The position numbers and the translations under genes are program-made. Shown piece after piece: positions 9,176-16,849 of a stretch of DNA of 57,910 bases (position 1 is its first letter; every line of letters begins with the position of its first letter). Origin of the DNA: HdN1 sp052035295. GTDB taxonomy: Bacteria; Pseudomonadota; Gammaproteobacteria; Pseudomonadales; Ketobacteraceae. Location: assembly GCA_052035295.1 (NCBI GenBank), contig JBPOHS010000021.1, positions 1-57,910 of the forward strand, given 5' to 3'. Under the pieces are notes generated by a model. The model searched no databases. It worked only from the letters and a program-made list of their open reading frames with translations, and had not been told where the DNA came from.

Positions 9176-9551
9176 CGGGCGCTGCGGAACGTGCGAGGAG
9201 TTGACCGGCCCAGCGTGTCGCCAACATGCTGGCAATGAAAATCTCGCAGCTGACGGCGATGGTGCCGAAGCCATAGAAAGCTTCGGTGGCGGGCCAGGCG
9301 AAAGCGTCAAGCACGCCTTCACAGAAAAACACGAGAATCACGAAGCATAACCACGCATAGCGTTTAGGCGCGTCGTGTTTGAGAAACGGCAGAAAAATGG
9401 CGATTGGCACTATGTAAAGCAGATCGATCGTCCAGCGTGGTGTGGCGAACCCTTCCAGCAGCGATGGCAGCATTCCCAACAGCATGAACGCGATGATCCC
9501 GCCGAGGGTCAGTCGGTGTGCCTTGCCCAGCTTTTCTTGCAGACTGCTCAT
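9168..9551 (-). CDS. DUF2069 small membrane protein
   Basis: 127 residues from the ATG at 9551. Four hydrophobic segments are visible (GGIIAFMLLGMLPSLLEG, LLYIVPIAIFLPFL, YAWLCFVILVFFCEGVLDAF, GTIAVSCEIFIASMLA). This matches the YihI/DUF2069-type inner-membrane proteins, which in gammaproteobacteria are often found directly behind a wrbA-like gene. The start codon overlaps the stop of the flavoprotein gene as ATGA and the stop overlaps the RDD start by 8 bases, so the translation chain is continuous. Function unknown; no catalytic residues are apparent. Confidence 0.7.
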   Translation of the reverse strand: MSSLQEKLGKAHRLTLGGIIAFMLLGMLPSLLEGFATPRWTIDLLYIVPIAIFLPFLKHDAPKRYAWLCFVILVFFCEGVLDAFAWPATEAFYGFGTIAVSCEIFIASMLATRWAGQLLARSAAPDA

Positions 9552-10162
9552 TTCCTGTTCCCCATTTTGCTGTTGCCGAGAATGACCGCCAGTTCTGCCA
9601 CTCGTTGCCCGAGTGCCTGACACAGGCTGATTTCGTCATCCTGTAACGGCTGATCTGAGGTGGGTCCGGCCCAATGGCTGGCGCCGTAGGGGGTGCCGCC
9701 CGACCGTGTGCTCATCAGGGCGGATTCGCGGTATGGCAGTCCGACCATGACCATGCCGTGATGCAGCAAGGGGAGCATCATCGACAGCAGGGTGGATTCC
9801 TGACCGCCGTGCAGACTGCCCGTTGAGGTGAAGACCGCCGCCGGCTTGTCAGCGAGAGCCCCTTTTTGCCACAGCGTCCCGGTTTGATCCAGAAAATGCT
9901 TCATGGGCGCGGCCATGTTGCCGAAGCGGGTGGGCGACCCGAGGATCAACCCGTCGCACCGTGCCAGATCTTCAAGCGTGGCGTAAGCATCGCCGCTGGC
10001 AGGAACCGCTGCCCCCTGACCCGCAATATCGGCGATCACGGGCGGCACCGTACGACAGAAACTCTCGGCATCGTTGACGCGTTCAATACCGGTGCAAATC
10101 TGCTGCGCCATGCGGGCCGTGTTGCCTGAACGACTGTAATAAAGCACGAGAATACGCTTCAT
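9548..10162 (-). CDS. wrbA: WrbA-like NAD(P)H:quinone oxidoreductase
   Basis: A 204-residue flavodoxin-fold protein. The FMN phosphate loop is YYSRSGNTARM at residues 9-19. GSPTRFGNMAAPMKHFLDQT and FTSTGSLHGGQESTL are the WrbA isoalloxazine-binding segments. The family reduces quinones by two electrons with NAD(P)H, which limits redox cycling and oxidative stress. The C-terminal part (YGASHWAG) is conserved WrbA sequence. The gene lies 16 bases downstream of the ArsC-like gene and overlaps DUF2069 by 4 bases. Family call confident; orthology to E. coli wrbA is likely but unproven. Confidence 0.85.
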   Translation of the reverse strand: MKRILVLYYSRSGNTARMAQQICTGIERVNDAESFCRTVPPVIADIAGQGAAVPASGDAYATLEDLARCDGLILGSPTRFGNMAAPMKHFLDQTGTLWQKGALADKPAAVFTSTGSLHGGQESTLLSMMLPLLHHGMVMVGLPYRESALMSTRSGGTPYGASHWAGPTSDQPLQDDEISLCQALGQRVAELAVILGNSKMGNRK

Positions 10163-10178
10163 CCGGATGCGGGCCTAT

Positions 10179-10538
10179 TCAAACGGGGTTGGCAAACAAG
10201 GCCAGCACGGCCTCTGGCGGACGCCCGATCGTGGCGCGCTCACCGACAATCGCGATCGGGCGCTCGATCAATCGTGGATGCTGGATCATGGCATCGATCA
10301 GCGCGTCGTCAGACAAGTCGGGATCCTTCAAGCCAAGGTCGGTATATTCGGATTCCTTGGTGCGCAGCAGCGCGCGGGCAGGAATCCCCAGTTTGTGCAG
10401 CAGTGATGACAGTTCGCCCCTGTCAGGCGGCGTTTCGAGGTAGAGCACGATCTCGGGGGTGAACCCTCTGGATTCGAGCAGGGCAAGGGCCTCACGGGAT
10501 TTGGAGCAACGGGGATTGTGATAAAGCGTGACATGCAT
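10179..10538 (-). CDS. ArsC/Spx-fold reductase-like protein
   Basis: A 119-residue thioredoxin-fold protein of the ArsC family. The active-site loop is HNPRCSKSREAL with Cys-11, the arsenate-binding Cys of glutaredoxin-coupled reductases. A Thr-Pro-Pro beta turn, a LLRTKESEY segment and RPIAIVGERATIGRPPE match YfgD/ArsC proteins. No ars operon genes are nearby. The homologue beside wrbA in several gammaproteobacteria is usually called arsC, although true arsenate reduction is often untested. It is the first gene of the minus-strand operon. The ribosome site before the ATG is weak, and the next ATG downstream is not in a better context. Confidence 0.8.
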   Translation of the reverse strand: MHVTLYHNPRCSKSREALALLESRGFTPEIVLYLETPPDRGELSSLLHKLGIPARALLRTKESEYTDLGLKDPDLSDDALIDAMIQHPRLIERPIAIVGERATIGRPPEAVLALFANPV

Positions 10539-10620
10539 AAATAAGGTCGATACTTGCCTGGGACAGGACGCTAGAATACGAAGATTGCCAGCCAGCGGTG
10601 CTGTCGGCCAACAACTCTAG

Positions 10621-10661
10621 CGATGCCTGCAGGATGGTCGATGCTTGCAGGATTATCGATG
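10621..10661. repeat. 18-bp tandem repeat between arsC-like and yihY genes
   Basis: Two adjacent 18-base copies, 10621-10638 and 10639-10656, share CGATGCYTGCAGGAT with few differences. A partial third copy starts at 10657 (CGATG). They lie in the 163-base divergent promoter region. Direct repeats there could be a regulator site or simple replication slippage; no matching protein is known to me. Confidence 0.6.
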
Positions 10662-10701
10662 ATGGTCGCCCGACAACACGGCCGAAAACAGGATTTCGCG
10701 C

Positions 10702-11955
10702 GTGAATGATGCCCATAGTAGCCCGATCTGGGACCGGCGAAAAGTATTCGCCTTTGCCAACTATGTAAAAGACAGTTTTTTCCGTCATGAGGGTGCGCAA
10801 ACATCGGCATACCTCGCCTTTACCACCTTGTTCGCGATTGTTCCGTTGATTACCGTGACCTTTTCGGTGCTGGCTTTGGTGCCCGAGTTGCGGCGCTGGG
10901 AAAACGCCATGCGTGATGTCCTGTTTCGCCATGTATTGCCCAATACCGGGACTTTTATCGAAAAATACCTGGGTGAATTTGCATCGCAAGCCGCCAATCT
11001 GACCACGGCGGGAATCCTGGTCTTGTTTGTAACCTGCATGCTGATGCTGCGCAGGATCGAAAGTTCCTTCAACAAAATTTGGCACGTGCGTCAGGCGCGC
11101 ACCGGCGTCAACGGCTTCCTGTTGTATTGGGCGATACTCAGTATCGGGCCGTTGTTGATGGGGATGGCATTTCTGCTGTCGTCTTATGTTGCGTCATTGC
11201 AAGTGCTGTCCTTGTGGTTTCCCTGGCTGGAAATGGATCGCTGGTTCTGGTCGTTTATTCCGTTTGCCTCCACCATTGCCGTGTTTTCCCTGGCCTATGT
11301 GGCCATTCCCAATACGTCGGTGCCTTTCCGGCACGCGCTCGTGGGAGGCACGTTTGCCGGCGCTTTGTTCGAAATCGCGCGTCATGTCATGGCGTTTGGT
11401 TTCCAGCTTTTCCCTTCCTACCAATTTGTCTATGGCGCATTTGCGGCGGTACCCATTTTCCTGACCTGGATTTATGTGTCCTGGGTAATCGTATTGCTCG
11501 GCGCGGAACTGGTGCAGTCCATGAGTTTTTTTCGTTATGAAGGGCGGCGCTCGACCGGCCGCCTTCCTGACGTGCTGAGCATTCTGTGGGGAATTCATCT
11601 GCACCAGCAACAGGGCAGCATCATGGAAGAGGAAAAACTCATCGAATTGTTGCAATGGCGGGATATGGGCAGCTGGGAGTCGTATTTGAACCTGCTGGAA
11701 AAGGAGCGCTGGGTGGTACGCCAGGGGCGTGGCTGGTGTCTGCTGCGTGATTTGCATATTCACACGTTGCATGATCTGGCGTGTAGCGTGTACCCCGACG
11801 CATTGGCACCACAACAGTCGGGAACACCACCCTGGAATGCCGAGTTCAACCGGCGGATGAATCAGACCCAGCAGCAGTGGCGCGACAATCTGAATATTTC
11901 CCTGGCCGAACTCTTCAGCTCAGTGCCGTCATCAGATAAGTATCCACCACCTTGA
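10702..11955 (+). CDS. YihY/BrkB-family inner-membrane protein
   Basis: 417 residues. The N-terminal 290 residues are a YihY/virulence factor BrkB domain with about six membrane helices. RHEGAQTSAYLAFTTLFAIV is the family signature. Later segments include WAILSIGPLLMGMAFLLSS and FLTWIYVSWVIVLLGAEL. A C-terminal cytoplasmic region of about 120 residues (LPDVLSILWGIHLHQQ...) looks winged-helix-like, as in longer YihY proteins. Once called RNase BN, the family has no confirmed nuclease role. Its last 41 bases overlap the 3' end of the convergent gene on the minus strand. Function unknown. Confidence 0.85.
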   Translation: MNDAHSSPIWDRRKVFAFANYVKDSFFRHEGAQTSAYLAFTTLFAIVPLITVTFSVLALVPELRRWENAMRDVLFRHVLPNTGTFIEKYLGEFASQAANLTTAGILVLFVTCMLMLRRIESSFNKIWHVRQARTGVNGFLLYWAILSIGPLLMGMAFLLSSYVASLQVLSLWFPWLEMDRWFWSFIPFASTIAVFSLAYVAIPNTSVPFRHALVGGTFAGALFEIARHVMAFGFQLFPSYQFVYGAFAAVPIFLTWIYVSWVIVLLGAELVQSMSFFRYEGRRSTGRLPDVLSILWGIHLHQQQGSIMEEEKLIELLQWRDMGSWESYLNLLEKERWVVRQGRGWCLLRDLHIHTLHDLACSVYPDALAPQQSGTPPWNAEFNRRMNQTQQQWRDNLNISLAELFSSVPSSDKYPPP

Positions 11956-13531
11956 AATAGGGCGTGGACATCAGCACATTACCCATGCGTGCGCGGGTAT
12001 AACGCTTGAGGTGGGGAAGCTTGAGGTCAATTTCGCCCGGCAAACAGGGCGTATCGGGTGCACACAACAGGAACTTGTGCTGGGGCGACTGCACTTGTTT
12101 CGACAGCAGCAGTGCAACACGCTCGTTATCCTCCTGGTCGGCGGGATCGTTCAGTTGCAGGGCTGCGGCGCGGATATGTACATCGACACGGGCGGCGCCC
12201 AGTGCCAGAAAACCATCGCCGGTTTCCTTGATCCATCTGACAATGCCGATCGACACCGGCTTTTCTTCAGTGCATTCGGTTCCGGAAAGCAGTAACAGCT
12301 CTCCCGGGTGCAAATAGCCTTTGTATTCCACCGGTACCTGAAAACGGAAGCCACTGACACTTTCCTCGACCAGCAGTGCCGGAAACCGCTGCGACACCTG
12401 TTCCGCGAAATGTCGCGCCACCGCCGTTCGCCCATTACAGAGCCAACGGTAAATGGCCGGAAGACTCCAGATGATCTCGCATTCGGCACGCTGCGACTGG
12501 CGCGAGACCGTGCGATGTTTCTGGCAGCGCCAGCATTCCTCCAGGTGGGCAAACAGGGCTTCCACGCGTTCGCGTGAGCCGTTCGGAAGATGTTCCGCCA
12601 CGGCCTGCAAGCGTGCGCTGTCCGGATGCCATAGCAAGCGCTGTCCTTCGAGTTGATCACAGATCGTCGCCGTCGCCAGCAGACGAGCCTGCGGGTGCGA
12701 GCCGCTGGGCTTGTAACGCAGGCGTAATGGGCCTTCATCACTGTCGAGCCGCACTCCCAGGGCGCTGCTCATGGCGTCGTGATTGTCCGGATGTATCATG
12801 CTGGTGGCTTGTGCTGCTTTTCCGGTAAACCGGATGACCCACAGCGTATCTGCCAGACCCAGGCTGTAGGGGTTGGCGCCGGCCACCAACAGCAGCTGCA
12901 CATATTGATCGTGCAGGGTCGGCATCGCCATGGGCAATTTCAGCAGGCTCGGCTGGCGATGCAAACCAAGCTGCTCGGCAGTGGCATACAGATGATGCGC
13001 CTCACGCCAGGCGTTAGGAGGCTGCTTGATATTGTGCGTGTAGCGTTGCAGCATTCCCTGGGCATGAAAAAACAGGGCGAGATAAAGGTAACTGGCGAGG
13101 GGCGCAGCGGCTGCCCTGACGCTGTCGGCATCGATCAGGCAATGCTTGTACGCTACGGCCAGCTCATCGCAAAATTGGGTAAAACCGTCATCGCCTTCGC
13201 TCGCGTACATGGCATCCGGGCGAAGATTGGTATTCTCGTGCACCCGCTCGGCAAAACGGGCAAAAGCATAGTGAAACCATTGATTGAGTCCGGCACGGCG
13301 CTGGTGCTCGACGTAATGCCGATTGAAATGCTGGAGGCGGGTGCGGGCAAGCGTGAGCGCGGCGCCGTGATCCTCGTAGGGCAATTCCCTGACTTGCTGG
13401 GAAACCGAAACATCGGCACCCTGGGGCAGGGCATGGCGGGAACGATCCACCGTCGGCACATTCAGGGGAAGTGTCGGTAGCGATAGGGTTATCGATGACA
13501 ATGAGCGATGTGGCGATGAAATCGTTGTCAT
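11915..13531 (-). CDS. unrecognised 538-residue protein, possible PilZ-like C-terminus
   Basis: I do not recognise this protein with confidence. No signal peptide or strong membrane helix is seen. The N-terminal 350 residues are helical, with an AASYLYLALFF-like segment and a CWRCQKH cysteine pair near residue 340. The last 180 residues look beta-rich (GFRFQVPVEYKGYLHPGELLLL, then GIVRWIKETGDGFLALGAARV). The strand pattern and the Val-Arg-Trp element resemble PilZ or flagellar-brake folds, but the RxxxR and DxSxxG c-di-GMP motifs are absent. It converges on yihY with a 41-base overlap. A degenerate c-di-GMP effector is one possibility; confidence in function is low, in coding high. Confidence 0.6.
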   Translation of the reverse strand: MTTISSPHRSLSSITLSLPTLPLNVPTVDRSRHALPQGADVSVSQQVRELPYEDHGAALTLARTRLQHFNRHYVEHQRRAGLNQWFHYAFARFAERVHENTNLRPDAMYASEGDDGFTQFCDELAVAYKHCLIDADSVRAAAAPLASYLYLALFFHAQGMLQRYTHNIKQPPNAWREAHHLYATAEQLGLHRQPSLLKLPMAMPTLHDQYVQLLLVAGANPYSLGLADTLWVIRFTGKAAQATSMIHPDNHDAMSSALGVRLDSDEGPLRLRYKPSGSHPQARLLATATICDQLEGQRLLWHPDSARLQAVAEHLPNGSRERVEALFAHLEECWRCQKHRTVSRQSQRAECEIIWSLPAIYRWLCNGRTAVARHFAEQVSQRFPALLVEESVSGFRFQVPVEYKGYLHPGELLLLSGTECTEEKPVSIGIVRWIKETGDGFLALGAARVDVHIRAAALQLNDPADQEDNERVALLLSKQVQSPQHKFLLCAPDTPCLPGEIDLKLPHLKRYTRARMGNVLMSTPYFKVVDTYLMTALS

Positions 13532-13700
13532 TCCGTGGCGGCTTCTTTTGTGAAGCTCGTTCCCTTTTCGGGGGAGCGATCAGTGTCGTTCTTGTTATAG
13601 TTGAGAATCCTATCACAGTTTATTGGCATTCCCGTTCAAATTGGAAGCGTCTTATAGACTCATATGTGGCTGATAAGTGCATAAACAACAAGGATCCTGC

Positions 13701-14621
13701 ATGAGAAAAACACTCCGGATGAGGCGTGCCCAGGGTGAGTTCACTGCCGTTCTGCATGCGGCCCCCGAGGCGAATGCGGCAACGCCGCTGGTCGTGTGCC
13801 TGCATGGTTTTCCCGACAATCGACACAGTTTCGAGCCCCTTGTTCCCGGGCTGATCGAGGCGGGTTACCGGGTATTGACGCCCGTCATGCGGGGATACGA
13901 GCCGTCGAGCGTGCAGCAAGACCAGAATTATTCGGTCATCCAGCTGGCCAACGACATTGTGGCGTGGATGGATGAGTTGGGCGAACAGCGCGTTTTCCTG
14001 ATCGGTCACGATTGGGGGGCGGTGACGGGATGGACGCTGATTGCGCTCGCGCCGGAACGATTTCATGCCTATGTGTCGTTGGCCATTCCGCATCTGGGGG
14101 CGTTCCTGCCCAGCCTGAAAGAGGTGCCGTCGCAAGTGTTTTTCTCGTGGTACATGAGTTTTTTCCAGCTGAAGGGGCTGGCCGACTGGGCGGTGAAGCA
14201 ACGTGACTGGGCGTTGATCCGGCTGCTGTGGAAACGCTGGTCGCCCGACTGGGACGTGCCAGACCCGGTCATCGACTCGGTCATCGCCACCTTGTCGCAG
14301 CCTGGTGTAGCCTCGGCGGCGCTGGGTTATTACCGCAGCATGTATCGTCTCTGGTCACCGGAAAGCCGGCAGGCCCTGGCACTTGCCAATGATCCGGTGC
14401 GGGTGCCGACGCTGGTGCTGGCCGGAGAAAACGATGGCTGCATCAGCCCGGTCATGTTCGAACGCTGCATGGCGCCGGTCCTGCTTCCCGGTTTCGTCGA
14501 GTCGCGGCAGATATCTGGTGTGGGCCATTTCCTGCATCTGGAAAAACCAGATCAGATTCTCGACCGCACTCTGGGGTTTTTCTATCGCTGGCGCGTGACG
14601 GGCAACGCGGTTGCGCAGTAA
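13701..14621 (+). CDS. alpha/beta hydrolase, epoxide-hydrolase-like
   Basis: 306 residues from the ATG at 13701, which has an AAGGA ribosome site 8 bases upstream. The upstream in-frame ATG at 13677 lacks one. The oxyanion region is LHGFPDNRHSF. The nucleophile elbow is GHDWGAVTG, with Asp as nucleophile as in epoxide hydrolases and haloalkane dehalogenases. The catalytic His lies in GVGHFLHLEKPD near the C-terminus, and an acid is likely in AGENDGCI. An Asp nucleophile favours epoxide or haloalkane substrates over esters. The lid has a Trp-rich segment. Substrate unknown. Stands alone between a divergent gene and fumarase. Confidence 0.82.
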   Translation: MRKTLRMRRAQGEFTAVLHAAPEANAATPLVVCLHGFPDNRHSFEPLVPGLIEAGYRVLTPVMRGYEPSSVQQDQNYSVIQLANDIVAWMDELGEQRVFLIGHDWGAVTGWTLIALAPERFHAYVSLAIPHLGAFLPSLKEVPSQVFFSWYMSFFQLKGLADWAVKQRDWALIRLLWKRWSPDWDVPDPVIDSVIATLSQPGVASAALGYYRSMYRLWSPESRQALALANDPVRVPTLVLAGENDGCISPVMFERCMAPVLLPGFVESRQISGVGHFLHLEKPDQILDRTLGFFYRWRVTGNAVAQ

Positions 14622-14641
14622 CGCAGCACTGACAATTCACG

Positions 14642-14647
14642 TATAAT
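14642..14647 (+). promoter_or_regulatory. candidate -10 box of the fumarase gene
   Basis: An exact TATAAT lies 61 bases upstream of the fumarase ATG, just past the hydrolase stop codon. No convincing -35 box is found at 16-18 bases. A start near 14654 would give a leader of about 55 bases. Confidence 0.4.
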
Positions 14648-14708
14648 CCGACGCGCACTGGGTGCTTGCGGCCGCGAGCGCCTTTTCCAACCAATAGCGG
14701 GGGCTATC

Positions 14709-16223
14709 ATGGCAGTAATTCGCCAGGATGATTTCATTCAGAGTATCGCCGACGGGCTGCAATACATTTCCTATTACCATCCTGCGGATTTTATCGAGGC
14801 GCTGACAGCAGCGTATGAGCGAGAGGAGTCCCAGGCGGCAAAAGATGCCATGGCGCAAATCCTCATCAATTCGCGCATGTGTGCCGAGGGCAAACGCCCG
14901 ATCTGTCAGGACACCGGTATCGTGACCGTGTTCCTGAAAGTCGGCATGCACGCCAAATGGGATGCCACCATGAGCGTTACCGATATGGTCAACGAGGGCG
15001 TGCGTCGTGCCTACAACCATCCGGATAACGTGTTGCGCGCCTCCATTCTGAAAGACCCGGCCGGCAAACGCATCAACACCAAGGACAACACGCCCGCCAC
15101 CATTCACTATGAAGTTGTGGAAGGCGATCAGGTCGATGTTACCCTGGCGGCCAAGGGCGGCGGTTCCGAGAACAAATCCAAACTTGCCATGCTCAATCCG
15201 AGCGACAGCATTGTTGATTGGGTACTGAAAACCGTCCCCACCATGGGCGCTGGCTGGTGTCCGCCGGGCGTGCTGGGCATCGGCATTGGTGGCACCGCTG
15301 AGAAAGCCATGTTGCTGGCAAAAGAATCCCTCATGGAGCACATCGACATCCATGAACTCAAAGCCCGTGGTGCGCAAAACCGTATTGAAGAACTGCGCCT
15401 TGAGCTGTTTGAAAAGGTAAATGCCCTCGGTATCGGCGCCCAGGGCCTGGGTGGTCTGACCACCGTGCTTGACGTGAAAATCCTCGATTATCCCACGCAC
15501 GCTGCGTCACTGCCTGTCGCCATGATCCCGAACTGCGCCGCCACCCGTCACGTGCATTTCGTGCTCGACGGCACCGGTCCGGCCGACATCGAGCCGCCGA
15601 GCCTCGACACCTGGCCCCAGATTTCGATGCAGGCGAGCGAAAGCACCAAACGCGTCAATCTCGACACGGTCACCCAGGCCGACATCGAATCCTGGAAGCC
15701 CGGCGACACTTTGCTGCTGAGTGGCAAGATGCTCACCGGCCGTGATGCTGCCCACAAACGTCTGGTCGACATGGCCGCAAAAGGCGAGCCGCTGCCGGAA
15801 GGTCTCAGCTTCAAGAACCGCTTCATCTATTACGTCGGCCCCGTCGATCCGGTGCGCGATGAAGTAGTAGGGCCTGCGGGTCCGACCACCGCCACGCGCA
15901 TGGACAAGTTCACCGAGACCATGCTCGCTGAATATGGTTTGATGGGCATGATTGGCAAGGCCGAACGTGGAACAACCGCCATCGAGGCCATCCGCAAGCA
16001 CAAGGCGGTCTATCTGATGGCGGTGGGTGGTGCGGCTTATCTGGTGTCCAAGGCGATCCGCAAGTCACGTACGGTCGCGTTTGCCGATCTGGGCATGGAA
16101 GCCATCTACGAGTTCGACGTTCAGGACATGCCGGTGACAGTGGCAGTCGACAGTCTGGGCGAGTCCGTGCATCTCACTGCGCCCAAAATCTGGCAAAAAC
16201 GTATCGGTCTGCTTCCCGTCTGA
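14709..16223 (+). CDS. class I fumarate hydratase, iron-sulfur type
   Basis: A 504-residue class I fumarase that interconverts fumarate and malate in the TCA cycle. N- and C-terminal domains are fused in one chain, as in E. coli FumA/FumB. Cysteines that hold the [4Fe-4S] cluster appear in RPICQDTGIV, GWCPPGVLGIGIGG and PNCAATRH. The catalytic C-terminal domain has GPTTATRMDKF and VGGAAYLVSKAI. The oxygen-sensitive cluster makes this enzyme suited to iron-replete, low-superoxide growth; a class II enzyme may exist elsewhere. A GGGGG element precedes the ATG. Monocistronic in appearance. Confidence 0.93.
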   Translation: MAVIRQDDFIQSIADGLQYISYYHPADFIEALTAAYEREESQAAKDAMAQILINSRMCAEGKRPICQDTGIVTVFLKVGMHAKWDATMSVTDMVNEGVRRAYNHPDNVLRASILKDPAGKRINTKDNTPATIHYEVVEGDQVDVTLAAKGGGSENKSKLAMLNPSDSIVDWVLKTVPTMGAGWCPPGVLGIGIGGTAEKAMLLAKESLMEHIDIHELKARGAQNRIEELRLELFEKVNALGIGAQGLGGLTTVLDVKILDYPTHAASLPVAMIPNCAATRHVHFVLDGTGPADIEPPSLDTWPQISMQASESTKRVNLDTVTQADIESWKPGDTLLLSGKMLTGRDAAHKRLVDMAAKGEPLPEGLSFKNRFIYYVGPVDPVRDEVVGPAGPTTATRMDKFTETMLAEYGLMGMIGKAERGTTAIEAIRKHKAVYLMAVGGAAYLVSKAIRKSRTVAFADLGMEAIYEFDVQDMPVTVAVDSLGESVHLTAPKIWQKRIGLLPV

Positions 16224-16234
16224 TTACCTGCCTG

Positions 16235-16268
16235 CCCGGGTCCGTTTCCGGAGCGGACGGCCCCGGGT
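16235..16268 (+). terminator. imperfect GC hairpin after fumarase
   Basis: CCCGGG-TCCG pairs with CGGAC-CCCGGG with a small internal bulge. It starts about 12 bases past the fumarase stop. There is no following T-run, so it may be a weak terminator or an mRNA-stabilising hairpin. Confidence 0.4.
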
Positions 16269-16304
16269 CAGGCAACCGCCTCATTCCTCAAAGGAAAACC
16301 TCAA

Positions 16305-16373
16305 ATGCATTCCGTCACCGGATTTATCCTGGCGGGATTTTTCTTTTTCCGATTACGCGTCTACGCTTTGTAA
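16305..16373 (+). CDS. candidate 22-residue hydrophobic small protein
   Basis: A very short frame in the 260-base gap between fumarase and the signalling operon. An AAGGA ribosome site lies 9 bases before the ATG, which is good spacing. The product begins MHSVTG, then has GFILAGFFFF, and ends with a basic RLRVYAL tail. It is hydrophobic enough for a single short membrane segment. No family is recognised, and a frame of this size with a chance ribosome site is not rare. It is listed as a candidate only; conservation between relatives would decide it. Confidence 0.2.
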   Translation: MHSVTGFILAGFFFFRLRVYAL

Positions 16374-16431
16374 AAGGGCTAAGCGAGTTTGTTCGTGATG
16401 CCCGGTGACATAGCGTTTTCCGGCAAGCGGC

Positions 16432-16437
16432 TATACT
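16432..16437 (+). promoter_or_regulatory. candidate -10 box of the receiver/CheC/GGDEF operon
   Basis: TATACT matches five of six -10 consensus positions and lies 46 bases before the receiver gene ATG. No good -35 box is seen at normal spacing, so an activator or another sigma factor could be involved. Confidence 0.35.
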
Positions 16438-16483
16438 CAACAGTAGGTGTGCGAGTTTGCGGGTAGGACATTAAAGAGGAATT

Positions 16484-16849
16484 ATGCCCATACCACTTTT
16501 GATCTGTGACGATTCGGCGATGGCGCGCAAGCAGGTGCGGCGTGCGCTTCCCGAAGGCTGGGACGTCGACGTCACCATGGCGACCAATGGTGTCGAAGGT
16601 GTAGAGGCAATCCGTGCCGGCAAGGGCGAGATGGTGTTTCTCGATCTCACCATGCCAGAGCTGGACGGCTATGGCGTGCTGGAAACGGTGAAGCGAGAAG
16701 GTCTGAAAGCAATCATCATTGTCATTTCTGCAGACATACAGCCCGAAGCGCGCGAGCGTGTTCAGAAACTGGGTGCCCTGGACTTCATCAAGAAGCCCAT
16801 TGATGGCAAGAAGTTGCAGGATGTACTCGAGAGATACGGCTTGCTATGA
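16484..16849 (+). CDS. single-domain response regulator (CheY-like)
   Basis: A 121-residue stand-alone receiver domain. All key positions are present: the acidic pair Asp-9/Asp-10, the phosphoacceptor Asp-54 in VFLDLTMPELDG, Ser-82 in VISAD, and Lys-104 in FIKKP. There is no output domain. A strong AAGAGGA ribosome site precedes the ATG. The stop overlaps the CheC gene start in an ATGA, so the two are translated together. The likely role is to carry a phosphoryl group from an unlinked histidine kinase, with the CheC-type partner removing it. It may control the downstream cyclase by protein contact (inference). Confidence 0.9.
   Translation: MPIPLLICDDSAMARKQVRRALPEGWDVDVTMATNGVEGVEAIRAGKGEMVFLDLTMPELDGYGVLETVKREGLKAIIIVISADIQPEARERVQKLGALDFIKKPIDGKKLQDVLERYGLL

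Noticed and set aside
12779..13480. 233-residue open frame on the plus strand
   Set aside because: It lies wholly inside the 538-residue minus-strand gene, which is better supported by length and continuity, and it has no family features.
14637..15500. 287-residue open frame on the minus strand
   Set aside because: A shadow of the class I fumarase gene in high-GC codon usage.
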